From DASXKD01 sp963707905 (lineage in GTDB: Bacteria > Actinomycetota > Actinomycetes > Streptosporangiales > Streptosporangiaceae), in NCBI GenBank assembly GCA_963707905.1, contig CAVPSA010000042.1, positions 184,849 through 248,848 on the forward strand: a stretch of 64,000 nt of DNA, in the 5' to 3' direction. Made by a program: the position numbers and the translations under genes. Below the pieces are notes generated by a model that saw only the letters and a list, made by a program, of their open reading frames with translations, was not told the DNA's origin and made no database searches. Of this stretch, positions 52,588 through 61,820 are shown in pieces (position 1 is the stretch's first letter; each line of letters begins with the position of its first letter).

Positions 52588-53847
52588 TCAAGGGACACGA
52601 CGGATGAGCCTGCGCTCGGGCACCTGGGAAATCGGTGGTTCATCGGGCCCGCCTGCGGTGCTGGCCAGACGCGGCCCGTAGCGGCGTGCCAGCGGGTCGG
52701 CGGTCAGGCCATGCGCGACCACGCTGAGCAGCACGGTCAAGGCGATCACTGAGACCGCGGCGCTGGCCGGCTTGCCCAGATCGTCCAGCGCCAGCAGGGC
52801 AAACACGACCGACGCCAGGCCACGGGGACCGAACCAGCCGACGAATCCGACGGCGGGGCGGCCGAGTCCCGCACCGGCCAGCGACAGCGCTACCGGCACC
52901 ATCCGGATCAGTGTGAGGCTGAGCCCCGCATACAGCACCGTCTGCCAGGTCAGGCCCCGCAGGGCAGTCACCACCGCGACAGCGCCGAACGCTAGCCAGA
53001 CCAGCAGCGACACAAGGGCACCCGTCTCCTCCACGTAGGGCACCAGCCGCTCGCCGCGCCGCCCCCCGCAGACGCGGTAGGCGAGACCGCCCACGAAGGC
53101 TGCGATAAAGCCATTTCCATGCAGTGCCAGGGCACAGGCATAACCGCAAACCGCCAGCGCCAGCACCGCCGAGCCGGCGAAACCACCCTCGGCCCACCCG
53201 CGGCGCCGCGCCACGTTCACGACAAAACCGCCCGCGCCGCCCACGACGGCGCCCACGAGCACGCCAAGCGCCAACTCCGCGGCCGCTGCGCCAGGACCGA
53301 TGCTGGCAGCGTGCTCGGCGGTCGCGGCTCCAGCTATCGCCACCAGGACCACCGGCGTGGCGATCCCGTCGTTGAGCCCGCTCTCGACGTTGAGCAGCCG
53401 GCGGATCCGCGCCGGGACCGCCGGGTTCACCATCACGCCCGCACCCAGGGCCGCATCGGTCGGCGCCAGCGCCGCGCCCACCAGCAGGGCGAGCCAGACA
53501 CTCATTCCGTGGAACAGCCCGAGCGCCAGCAGGGTCCCCAGGCCGATAGCCAGCGGCAGCCCGATCCCCAGAAGCCGCAGGCACAAGCCCAGGTCAGTGC
53601 GCAGGTCCCGCAGCCCCACCCGGGACGCGTCCGAGAACAGCACCAGCACCAGGGTGATCTCTGCCAGTGCTTTGACCAGCTCAGTGGAAGGCACGAAACC
53701 CAGCGGCGCCAGCGGGCCGTGGGTCAGCATCAGCCCGGCCACGACGAACACGATCGGGGCGGTGACGTCGAACCGCTCCAGCCGCGCCGACAGCGTCCCC
53801 CAGGCAAAGACAAGCGCTGCCACGATCGCCAGGTCAGAAGCGCTCAT
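52588..53847 (-). CDS. CPA1 family cation/proton antiporter
   Basis: 419 aa with about 12 hydrophobic helices from the ATG at 53847 (MSASDLAIVAALVFAWGTLS). The ion-binding motifs are GAALAPTDAALGAGVMV and NVESGLNDGIATPVVL (the ND pair typical of electroneutral CPA1 exchangers). Also conserved is GFVGWFGPRGLASVVFALL near the C-terminus. It exchanges Na+ or K+ for H+ across the membrane. No long cytoplasmic regulatory tail is present. Confidence 0.9.
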   Translation of the reverse strand: MSASDLAIVAALVFAWGTLSARLERFDVTAPIVFVVAGLMLTHGPLAPLGFVPSTELVKALAEITLVLVLFSDASRVGLRDLRTDLGLCLRLLGIGLPLAIGLGTLLALGLFHGMSVWLALLVGAALAPTDAALGAGVMVNPAVPARIRRLLNVESGLNDGIATPVVLVAIAGAATAEHAASIGPGAAAAELALGVLVGAVVGGAGGFVVNVARRRGWAEGGFAGSAVLALAVCGYACALALHGNGFIAAFVGGLAYRVCGGRRGERLVPYVEETGALVSLLVWLAFGAVAVVTALRGLTWQTVLYAGLSLTLIRMVPVALSLAGAGLGRPAVGFVGWFGPRGLASVVFALLALDDLGKPASAAVSVIALTVLLSVVAHGLTADPLARRYGPRLASTAGGPDEPPISQVPERRLIRRVP

Positions 53848-54419
53848 CGTCTCACCTCATGCCTTACCGCCTCACGGACGGCGCACAACCGGCCGGGTCC
53901 CACCGGCCACCAGCCCAGGCGCGCACCCAAACCGCTCCTCACTGGCAGCCCAGCCGGTCAGGGCTCGGCAGGCGGTATCCGACCGGCCCTGGGAGAGCCT
54001 ATTCCTGACTGCTCACCCGGCGGCAGACGCGCCGGGCGCCGCCCTGACCCGGACCCGCAACCGCAGCAGGAGCGAAGCGAGCAGCCGCCCGAGGCGGTCA
54101 GCATGAACCCGAAGACCCGCCGCGCCGCCCAGCAGGCCGTGTCCGTGCTCAGCGAGAGGGTCCCCGCTGAATCTGGCGTCCTGAGAGCTGTCTTGCAGGG
54201 TGATGGCCGTATATCACCCTACCGGGAGGGTGGAATCCGCCCTGCCATGAGGTGAACTGGTGCCTAACTGCGGGCGAAGGCCGAAAAGCCAGAGCCGCGC
54301 ATAGCGGGATCGATAGCGCAGGTGAGTAAGGGACTGGGGTCAATCTGGCTGTGGCCGCGTACGGGAGCGCGCTCGCGGCCCGGCGCGGATGGCGTCGTTG
54401 AGAATGAGAGGTGGGCCGG
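53848..54419. other. Intergenic region with an 8-bp inverted repeat
   Basis: 572 bp between the antiporter and the DUF2252 gene. It is GC-rich with no convincing gene. At 54197-54220 AGGGTGAT and ATCACCCT form a perfect 8-bp inverted repeat with an 8-bp spacer, about 200 bp before the next start. Confidence 0.45.
54197..54220. promoter_or_regulatory. Inverted repeat, candidate operator for the DUF2252 gene
   Basis: Arms AGGGTGAT (54197-54204) and ATCACCCT (54213-54220), spacer GGCCGTAT. Spacing of 16 bp centre to centre would place the half-sites on one face of the helix, as for a dimeric regulator. Confidence 0.35.
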
Positions 54420-55954
54420 ATGGCCGTTCGGAAGATCGCGCATCAGAGTGTGGAGGACCGGAAAGCCAAGGGCTTGGCGGCCCGGGACCGGGCGGAGCTG
54501 TCAAGCCATACGAAGTGGAGACCGGCCGCGGACCGCCCTGACCCGGTTGCGCTGCTTGAGGAGCAGGACACCACCCGGGAGCCGGACCTGGTGCCGGTCC
54601 GCCATGGCCGGATGATGGTCTCGCCGTTCACCTTCTACCGGGGTGCGGCCAAGATTATGGCGGCCGACCTCGCCGAGACACCGGTAGCCGGGCTCGACAC
54701 CCAGTTGTGCGGCGATGCCCACCTGTCGAATTTCGGCGCGTTCGCCTCGCCCGAGCGGAAACTGCTGTTCGACCTGAACGACTTCGATGAGACGCTGCCG
54801 GGGCCGTTCGAGTACGACGTGAAGCGGATGGCGGCGAGCTTTGAGATCGCGGCCCGCAACAACGGGTTCTCCACGGCGGACACGCGGGCGGCGGTGCTGG
54901 AGTCGGTGCGGGCCTACCGGGAGGCGATGGCCACCTTCGCGCAGATGGGCACGATGGACATCTGGTACGCCCACCTGGACGAGGATGAGCTGCGGGCCGG
55001 GATCCGCAACCTGGTGGCCGGGACGGCGAAGCAGGAGAAGGGGGCGAAGAAGGCCGAGCAGGCGGACAAGCAGGCGAAGGCGCCCAAGAAGGCCGGAGAA
55101 GCGGGCGGCGAAGCAGGAGAAGGCGGACCGGGAAGAGGAGAAGGCGGCGAAGGCGGCGGGGAAGCGGGCGGAGAAGACCCTGGCGAAGGCGCACACCCGC
55201 GACAGCCTGCAGGCGCTGTCCAAGCTCTGCGAGCAGGCCGACGGCAAATACCGGATCGTCAGCCAGCCGCCGGTCGTGGTCCCGGCGCGTGATCTGGCCG
55301 CCACCTACGGGCTGTCCCCGGCCCAGGTCGTGCCGGTGATCCGCGCTCAGTTCCGCGCTTACCGGGCCACCCTGCAAGACGACCGGCGGCATCTGCTGGA
55401 GCGGTTCGAGATCGTGGACGCGGCGCGCAAGGTGGTCGGCGTCGGCAGCGTCGGCACCCGGGCGTTCATCGTCTTGCTCCAGGGACGCGACGCGCAGGAT
55501 CCGCTGTTCCTGCAGATCAAGGAGGCGACGTCCTCGGTTCTTGAGCCGTACGTGCGCAAGAGCCGGTACCGGCAGCACGGCGAGCGGGTGGTGCAGGGAC
55601 AGCGGATGATGCAGGCAGCCAGCGACATCTACCTGGGCTGGACCAAGGGACTGGACGTCAACCGCCACTTCTACTGGCGCCAGCTCCGCGACATGAAGGG
55701 CTCAGCCTTGGTCGAGGACGATGATCCCGCTCGGGCTGACGTTCTACGCGCGCATCTGCGGGTGGACGCTGGCGCGGGCGCACGCCCGGTCCGGCGACCC
55801 GGTCGCCATCGCCGAATACCTGGGCGCCAGCGACGCGTTCGACACATCGATCACCGACTTCTCGCAGCGGTACGCCGACCAGAACGAGCAGGACTACACC
55901 GAGTTCGTCAACGCGGTCAAGTCCGGGCGCCTGGAAGCGGTCGAGGGCGTCTGA
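54420..55954 (+). pseudogene. DUF2252 family protein with two frameshifts
   Basis: Starts at the ATG at 54420 (GAGAGG upstream). DUF2252 marks in order: MVSPFTFYRGAAKIMAADL, TQLCGDAHLSNFGAFASPE, FDLNDFDETLPGPFEYDVKR. Then a Lys/Ala/Glu-rich linker begins at GTAKQEKGAKKAEQADKQ. Near 55095 an extra G shifts the frame; the reading resumes as EKRAAKQEKADREEEKAAKA, later DRRHLLERFEIVDAARKVVG and WRQLRDMKGSALVE. Near 55717 another extra G shifts it again; the last part reads MIPLGLTFYARICGWTLARA to the stop at 55954. With both bases removed the gene is complete, about 510 codons. DUF2252 proteins have a kinase-like fold of unknown function. Confidence 0.85.
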
Positions 55955-56303
55955 CGATCCGGTAGCGCTTGCTGCGGGCCAGCGGTCCCGGCTGGGATCG
56001 CTGGCTGTGCGGCGTTACCTGCGGCGGGAGACACGCCGCGCGGTGCGCTGCCCGGTACGGCGCGCGACCCTACGTGATCCGAACATCTCGCGATCTTGAA
56101 GTGCCTGGTCGTGCGGCAGGGGCGCCACCCGTGGTCCGCCCGAACGTGAACACCAAGCGGCGCAGCCGTGCCCAGATCATCTTTTTTATGGCCGCAGCGG
56201 ACCATGATCGCAGCCGGCGTTGGACGACGACGATGGTAGAGGCACGATTTGACTCTCATTAGGTGCGGGCGGCCGGCCGCCGCCCGCGGAGGGGGGAGGC
56301 CCC
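55955..56303. other. Intergenic region with a GC-rich hairpin before the next gene
   Basis: 349 bp without a convincing gene. The only structure is the hairpin at 56265-56287, just upstream of the ribosome site of the membrane-protein gene. Confidence 0.45.
56265..56287 (+). promoter_or_regulatory. Hairpin just upstream of the ribosome site
   Basis: GCGGGCGGC (56265-56273) and GCCGCCCGC (56279-56287) form a perfect 9-bp stem with a 5-nt loop. The ribosome site GGGGGGAGG follows within 10 nt, before the GTG at 56304. It may affect translation or end upstream transcripts. Confidence 0.4.
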
Positions 56304-57005
56304 GTGACCGAGGGACCGATGGGCCAGGATGGGCTGCAGGCTGGGAGCCCGCTGAGGACGCCTGGGGCGGCTGCGGTCGCTGGGATCGTTTTTGCCGTGT
56401 TGCTGATCTCAGCGCTGGTGCTGCTCAGGCTGTCGGTCCCCGCCCATCCGCGGGTCGCTGGCGTGTGGCTGACCGATTCGGGGCGTAGGACCGCCGTGGC
56501 GGTCGGGCTGAACCTTGTCCCGTTCGCTGGCATCGCCTTCTTGTGGTTCATCGGGGTGATCCGGGACCGGATCGGTGCGCATGAGGACCGGTTCTTCGCG
56601 AGCGTGTTCTTGGGCAGTGGCCTTTTGTTCGTGGGCATGCTGTTCGTGGCTGCGGCGGTCGGCGGTGGCCTCATCGCCGCGGCGTCGGGGTCGTCGGGAC
56701 AGCCGGGTGCAGACACCCTGGTGTTGGGCCGCAATGTCACCTCGATCCTGCTGAACATCTACTCGATGCGGATGGCGGCGGTGTTCACGCTTACCACGGT
56801 GACCATCGCGCGCCGCACTCATATTGTTTCCCGATGGCTTGAGGTTGCCGGTCTCGCGGCTGCGCTGGTGCTGCTGGTTGGCATCGGCATCTCTGCCTGG
56901 GTGGAGTTGCTGTTCCCGGCCTGGATCTTGGCGCTGAGCATCGACATCCTCGCGGCCCGCCCCCGGGCCTCCGCGGCTGGCATGGGAACGGCCCCGCAGA
57001 GCTGA
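56304..57005 (+). CDS. Conserved hypothetical membrane protein (about six helices)
   Basis: 233 aa from the GTG at 56304. Helices lie at about residues 22-42, 65-85, 98-125, 150-168 and 178-215. The loop WFIGVIRDRIGAHEDRFFAS and the following SVFLGSGLLFVGMLFVAAAV are recognisable in other actinobacterial membrane proteins of unknown role. It has no catalytic motif. It stands alone between two intergenic regions. Confidence 0.65.
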   Translation: MTEGPMGQDGLQAGSPLRTPGAAAVAGIVFAVLLISALVLLRLSVPAHPRVAGVWLTDSGRRTAVAVGLNLVPFAGIAFLWFIGVIRDRIGAHEDRFFASVFLGSGLLFVGMLFVAAAVGGGLIAAASGSSGQPGADTLVLGRNVTSILLNIYSMRMAAVFTLTTVTIARRTHIVSRWLEVAGLAAALVLLVGIGISAWVELLFPAWILALSIDILAARPRASAAGMGTAPQS

Positions 57006-57717
57006 CCGGCGCCGTTGGCGGCTCCGAGCCACCGGCACGCCGTTTTGGTCTCGGCCCGGTTTGGGTGCTGCTGGAACTTGCACGCGGTCCGCGGTGTGCC
57101 CGTCTCGGCCGTGCTGACAGGGTTTCACCCCGGCGGAGTGAAGCGTGTCCTGGTGGTGCCGAGAGATATCGGGCACAGCGTGGCCGTCCTCCACGACCGC
57201 CTCGTTGCACAGTAGCCCAGCAGCAGCGGCTCGCCGCCGGCCCGGCCATCGGGGCCCGGCGAGTGCTTGAAATGGAGGTTGCCCTCGCACCGTAGCCGAG
57301 CGCAGGTATCCCCTCCGTGGCGGTGGCCCGAGCGATTGACATGGCCCGCAGAGCCTGGTGATCACGGGGCTGTCCATCGCGGGCCGGGAAGATGATCTGT
57401 CCGGGACCGACGTGAGGACCTTGGTCTCTGATCGGATGGCTGCCGTGCGGGTCTGCTGAGGGCATGCCCGCGGGTAATGAGGTCAGGTTCCGCTCAGCCT
57501 GGGCCGGGCCCGGGAATCTGGCTCTCGGCGGCTGGCTGGGCGGCGTGCCGAAAGGTGCTTATCACGACGGGTTCGCTGGCCAGATCCGGGCCGGCCGATG
57601 CGCACGTCCGTGTCCCAAGGCGTCTTCGCCAGCCGGTAGCCCATGGATCAGGTTCGCAGCTTCAGTACCCCTATATGACTCGCCCGGACCTTCCGCTCTT
57701 GAAAAGAGTTGATAATC
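57006..57717. other. Long intergenic region, no gene recognised
   Basis: 712 bp. Several short open frames exist on both strands, but none has a family match, a good ribosome site or conserved-looking composition. It may hold decayed genes. The sequence near 57700 (CTCTTGAAAAGAGTTG) contains CTCTTgaaAAGAG, a short inverted repeat just before the desaturase start. Confidence 0.4.
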
Positions 57718-58804
57718 ATGCTGGCTCCCCTGAAGAGCAGGCGCGACTGGCCGGCGGTGCTGTCGCTTGGCTTCAACATGGACCGTCACGGCAAACGGCG
57801 CAAGCCGGTATGGGTCAACATTGTGACCCTGGGAATACTGCTGCCAGGCTTTCGCGATATGGGGGCTCTACCGCGCCTTTACGACCCCAACCGGCATCGG
57901 CCTGTGGGCGCTGGCAGCAGCGATGTATCTGTTCACGATGTTCGGCGTGACGCTGGGGAACCACCGTTACTGGACCCACCGCGGGTTTGAGGCCAGATTC
58001 CCGCTGCAGGCCGTGCTGGCCGTGGCGAGCGGCATGTCGATGGAGGGCGACATCCAGCAATGGGTGATGAACCACCGCGCCCACCACCGCTTCGCCGACG
58101 TGGTCGGCAAGGACCCGCACTCCCCCTACGAATACCCCGGCTGGCGGGGCTACAAGGGCCTGGCGTGGGCGCAGGGCGTCTGGCTGTTCTTCGTCTACGA
58201 GCGGCCCCCGGAGTACGCGCTGCACCGCGACCTGGCCGGGGACCGGCTGGTGCAGTGGCAGCGCCGGGCGTTCCCCTTCCTGGCCGTGGCGAACTTCCTC
58301 GTGCCACTGGCGTTCTACCCGCTGTTCGGGTGGAACGCGGTGCTGATAGCCGGAGCGCTGCGCACAGCAGCGCTCATGACGGCCACCGGTTTCGTCAACT
58401 CGGTCTGCCACAAATGGGGCAGCCGGGCCACCGACAGCCGCGGCCACGAGTTCCGCGCCGACGACAGCCGCAACAACGCGTTCGTGGCGGTCGTGGCCGG
58501 CGGCGAGGGCAACCACAGCTGGCACCACGCCGACCCCGCCTGCCCACGGCACGGCCGCAAGATCATGCTGGACGCCGACGCCCTGGCAGCCGGAGCCAAG
58601 CCCGACCGCGGCTGGCGCCCCGACGCCACCTGGCGGCTCATCCAGCTCCTGGCCATGGTGGGCCTGATCTACAAGGTCAAGAAGCCAAAAATGACGGTCC
58701 ATTTCGCCAGCAAGCAGCTGATGCCCAACCCATCGCTCCGCCAGACCCACCTCGAATGGCACATCGAGGAGCCGCAGGAACTGCCGGAGCTGCTTGCGTC
58801 ATGA
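57718..58804 (+). pseudogene. Acyl-CoA / fatty acid desaturase with a frameshift near the N-terminus
   Basis: ATG at 57718 begins LAPLKSRRDWPAVLSLGFNM and continues to LGILLPGF; then one extra C near 57853 shifts the frame. The downstream frame continues with an intact membrane desaturase: IWGLYRAFTTPTGIGLWAL, GVTLGNHRYWTHRGFEA (HxxxxH), MNHRAHHRFAD (HxxHH), GEGNHSWHHADPA (HxxHH) and RKIMLDADALAAGAKPDRG. The three His boxes bind the di-iron centre of delta-9 type acyl desaturases, which act at the membrane. Only the first ~45 codons are out of frame, so a sequencing error is quite possible. Confidence 0.85.
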
Positions 58805-59056
58805 CACCGGGATGCCCTGTCCCCCGAATGCCTGGAAGCGGCCCTTTCGGTCACGCATTAGTCAGCCCGAAGGGCTCGGCCCGCGAGCACTACATGTCCT
58901 GAACCGCTGGGGGGATGCAGGCCTAGAGACCCGGTGCCCCGGGACCTTTGCCGCTGCGAATGCCCGCCGCGACGCGCCAGGGTCAGAGGACAGCTTGACC
59001 ATCTAGGGCGCGCCCGGGGGCATCCGGGCTGACGGCTACCTCAGTGGGGGCGTGAT

Positions 59057-59482
59057 ATGCCAGGACATCCGACCGATCACGCGGGGCTGGAGATATTGCC
59101 GTTCGACGTGTGCCTGCAGCTGCTGGCCTCGGTTTCTGTGGGACGGGTCGGCTTCTTCACGGACGGCGAGATGGTGATCTTGCCGGTGAACCACGTTGTT
59201 GACGGGCAGGACCCCGTCTTCCGAACGGCCCGCGGGTCGAAGCTCTCTGCGGCCGAGGGGCGAAACCTGGTCACCTTCGAAGCCGATGAGTACGACGAGC
59301 AGACGCGGTCCGGGTGGAGCGTTGTGGTCACCGGCCGCGCGGAGGTGATCTATGAGGACGCCGAGATCCAGCGGCTGAGCCAACTCGGGCTGCACCCATG
59401 GGTGACCGCCGTGGAGCGCCCGTTCTGGATCCGGATCCGGGCCAACGCGGTGAGCGGGCGGGCGACACCGGAGACCGGCTGA
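59057..59482 (+). CDS. Pyridoxamine 5'-phosphate oxidase family (flavin/F420-binding split-barrel) protein
   Basis: 141 aa from the ATG at 59057 (GTGGGGGCG upstream). The split beta-barrel pattern is visible: LLASVSVGRVGFFTDGEMVI, LPVNHVVDGQDPVFRTARGS, LVTFEADEYDEQTRSGWSVV and VTGRAEVIYEDAEI. Small actinobacterial members bind FMN, F420 or heme rather than pyridoxamine phosphate. It is followed after 10 bp by a VOC remnant on the same strand. Confidence 0.87.
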   Translation: MPGHPTDHAGLEILPFDVCLQLLASVSVGRVGFFTDGEMVILPVNHVVDGQDPVFRTARGSKLSAAEGRNLVTFEADEYDEQTRSGWSVVVTGRAEVIYEDAEIQRLSQLGLHPWVTAVERPFWIRIRANAVSGRATPETG

Positions 59483-59492
59483 GACTCCGGCG

Positions 59493-59703
59493 ATGCTGAC
59501 CATTACCGGACTCCACCACGTCAGCCTGCCCGTCGGCAGACCTGGTGCGCGCAGCGACAGCAAGGACGACCTGATGTTGTGGGATCTGCGCCTGACCGAG
59601 CTTGGCGTCGAGCACTCGGGCCCGCGCGACGCCCACCTCGGGTGGGCGCTGGACATCGCGGGCCGGACGGGCCGCGCATCGAACTGCCGACTTGACGATC
59701 GAG
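59493..59703 (+). pseudogene. Glyoxalase/VOC-family remnant
   Basis: ATG at 59493 gives MLTITGLHHVSLPV, a VOC start, but the middle of the domain is missing and the sequence jumps to LTELGVEHSGPRDAHLGWAL, the usual later strand. Near 59660 the frame also shifts; in the next frame the sequence reads GPDGPRIELPT, the expected VOC ending with its metal Glu. Internal deletion plus frameshift make this a dead gene. Confidence 0.65.
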
Positions 59704-59804
59704 ACGGCGTGCGTCTTGTGGCGGATGTCTTTTGTTACAAATACTTCTATCGTTACCCGATAAGTTAGCTTTGCTGGATACGGCGAGGTGGACCCACCTA
59801 GATT

Positions 59805-59826
59805 GAACATTCGCACCAGAATGTTC
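59805..59826. promoter_or_regulatory. 8-bp inverted repeat upstream of the PHP-protein gene
   Basis: GAACATTC (59805-59812) and GAATGTTC (59819-59826) are perfect arms with a 6-bp spacer. It ends 15 bp before the start at 59842, close to the GGGGGGA ribosome site. It is a candidate operator or leader hairpin. Confidence 0.4.
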
Positions 59827-59841
59827 GGTTGGGGGGACCTG

Positions 59842-61764
59842 ATGTGTGACGATCACCAGGGAGCTGGCGCATCTCCAGCCGGCCGGCCCGGGATGTCCAG
59901 GCGAGGTTTCCTGCAGGCGTCTGCGGGATCGGCTGCGGCTGCGGCTTTTCTGCCACAGTTTGCGCGGCTGCCACTGCGCTCGCCTGCCCGGGCCGTCACC
60001 GCGGACGGTACGTCCGCCTATTCGATGGCGATGCATATCCACTCCTCGTTCAGTGAGTACAACGGCTCCATGGACACCCACCTTGCCCAGGCGGCCCTGA
60101 ACGCGGTGGATGTGGTCTGGTGGACCGATCACGACTGGCGGATGGAGGGCGTCAACTACCGTGACGTGACTCACTTCACCTCGTTCCGTGAAACGGGGGC
60201 CAGCGGGCAGGGTGGCAAGTGGTCGTGGTCGAAGCGGGAAAGCGGCCCGAACACCAGCGCTTCCACCGGGGGGATCGTGTCCACCCCATGCTCCCCGGAC
60301 GACCCGGTAAGCGGCGGGGCGCTGCACGTAGCGGCTCAGTCCCGCAGTACCAGACCAGCGAAGTTTGGGTACTACGCGAACTGCGGGCCCTCCGACTGGA
60401 ACTACCGGGACAACCTGGCCGGCCAGTCACTGCTGATCGACGTGCTGCTGAGCACCGGGTGGTCCCGGGGGTACCTGGAACTGCTGCTCGTCACGTCGTA
60501 CCACCCGGCCACCAACGGCAGGCCGGCGGGTAGCTACAGCTTGTCCTACCGCTTCGCCCCGGGCGGGACGTCCGCGCTTTCGGCCAGCGCCAACAATGGG
60601 ATTATCACGGTCCCGGTCACGTCGCCGTGGCAAACCTGCACCCTCACGCCGTCCAGCGACATCGCCGCCCTCTGGCCAGACCTGGACTACCGGGACTTCG
60701 GCCTGTTCCAGCTCACTTTCTCGGCCGTGAGCACCGGGGATCCAGTCTCGGGATACTTCGACTACCTGCGGATGGACCGCACGGTAAGCGGTGAGGCGTT
60801 CTTCAGCCAGCAGGGGGACATGATGTCCGTCCTGGCCGCTAAGTACCCGGGCGTGGCGCAGCAGCAGGGCATCGAGGTCGGCCCGCATTTGCCGCACGTC
60901 AACTGGTTCGGCTCGAACGTGACGCTGCCGGATTACACCGGCGTGACGCCCGCCAGCTACCAGGCGTTCCTTGCCAGCACCGTGATTCCGCAGATCCACA
61001 CCGCCGGGGGGCTGGCTTCCTATAACCACCCATACGGCAGCGCGAACGGCGCGGCCTTGCCGCAGACGCAGCAGGACACGCTGTTGACGCAGGTCGCGGG
61101 CGCCCTGCTGCCCGGCGCCGGAAACCCGGCGGCACTCGGCACGGACCTGCTGGAGGTGGGTTACAACCTGCGCGCGGGCGTGGACCTCAACCACTACCTG
61201 GCCCTGTGGGACATCATGTCGCGCAACGCGGTGCTGCTCACTGGCACCGGTGTGTCTGACGACCACGTCGGCGACAACTGGTACGGGATCGGCAACAACT
61301 GGATCACGTCCGTGTGGGCTGCGAGCACCGGCATGGCCGACCTGATCTCCGCGCTGGCGGCCGGCCGCACCTGGTGCGGGTCGCTGAGCGCCTACCGGGG
61401 AGCCCTGGACCTGCTGGTGGACGGCTCGGTCCCGATGGGCGCGGTAAGCGTTTCCAGCGTGACCTCCCGCCAGCTCGTATCCGCAGCCACGGGGCTGCCC
61501 GCTGGCAGCACTCTCCAGATCTTGCAGGGCGCCGTGGACTACGCCGGGCAGAACGGGCTGACCGCGAACACCGCGCTGATCGGCTCCTACTCCGCGAGCC
61601 AGCTTGGCAGCGGGTCGGTCACCCAGGCCGTGGACACCTCGGCGGACAGCTTCTTGCGCACACAGGTCCTGTCCGCCAGCGGTGCCGTCATCGCCACGTC
61701 CAACCCGGTGTGGCTGCTGCAGAACCCGCCTCCAGGCGGCATTCCCGATCCCAGGCAAGCCTGA
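59842..61764 (+). CDS. Tat-exported PHP-domain protein
   Basis: 640 aa from the ATG at 59842, with GGGGGGA 5 nt upstream. A twin-arginine signal, MSRRGFLQASAGSAAAAAFL, lies at residues ~25-45. The PHP-type metal motifs follow: AMHIHSSFSEYNGSMD (HxH), VVWWTDHDWRM (DHD) and, later, LASYNHPYG (His) and TGTGVSDDHVGDNW. The segment between (about residues 130-330) is a beta-rich carbohydrate-binding-like insertion. PHP domains are phosphoesterases or other metal hydrolases; exported, multi-domain ones are little studied. It is followed by a secreted GH5 enzyme after 56 bp. Confidence 0.8.
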   Translation: MCDDHQGAGASPAGRPGMSRRGFLQASAGSAAAAAFLPQFARLPLRSPARAVTADGTSAYSMAMHIHSSFSEYNGSMDTHLAQAALNAVDVVWWTDHDWRMEGVNYRDVTHFTSFRETGASGQGGKWSWSKRESGPNTSASTGGIVSTPCSPDDPVSGGALHVAAQSRSTRPAKFGYYANCGPSDWNYRDNLAGQSLLIDVLLSTGWSRGYLELLLVTSYHPATNGRPAGSYSLSYRFAPGGTSALSASANNGIITVPVTSPWQTCTLTPSSDIAALWPDLDYRDFGLFQLTFSAVSTGDPVSGYFDYLRMDRTVSGEAFFSQQGDMMSVLAAKYPGVAQQQGIEVGPHLPHVNWFGSNVTLPDYTGVTPASYQAFLASTVIPQIHTAGGLASYNHPYGSANGAALPQTQQDTLLTQVAGALLPGAGNPAALGTDLLEVGYNLRAGVDLNHYLALWDIMSRNAVLLTGTGVSDDHVGDNWYGIGNNWITSVWAASTGMADLISALAAGRTWCGSLSAYRGALDLLVDGSVPMGAVSVSSVTSRQLVSAATGLPAGSTLQILQGAVDYAGQNGLTANTALIGSYSASQLGSGSVTQAVDTSADSFLRTQVLSASGAVIATSNPVWLLQNPPPGGIPDPRQA

Positions 61765-61820
61765 CCGCTTGCCAGCGGAGCCTCAGCAGAGGATACTCGC
61801 GGAAACAATGGGGGGGAATT

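Noticed and set aside
59805..59826. LexA/SOS box in the GAACATTC...GAATGTTC repeat
   Set aside because: The actinobacterial SOS box needs GAAC-N4-GTTC; here the matching tetramers are 14 bp apart.
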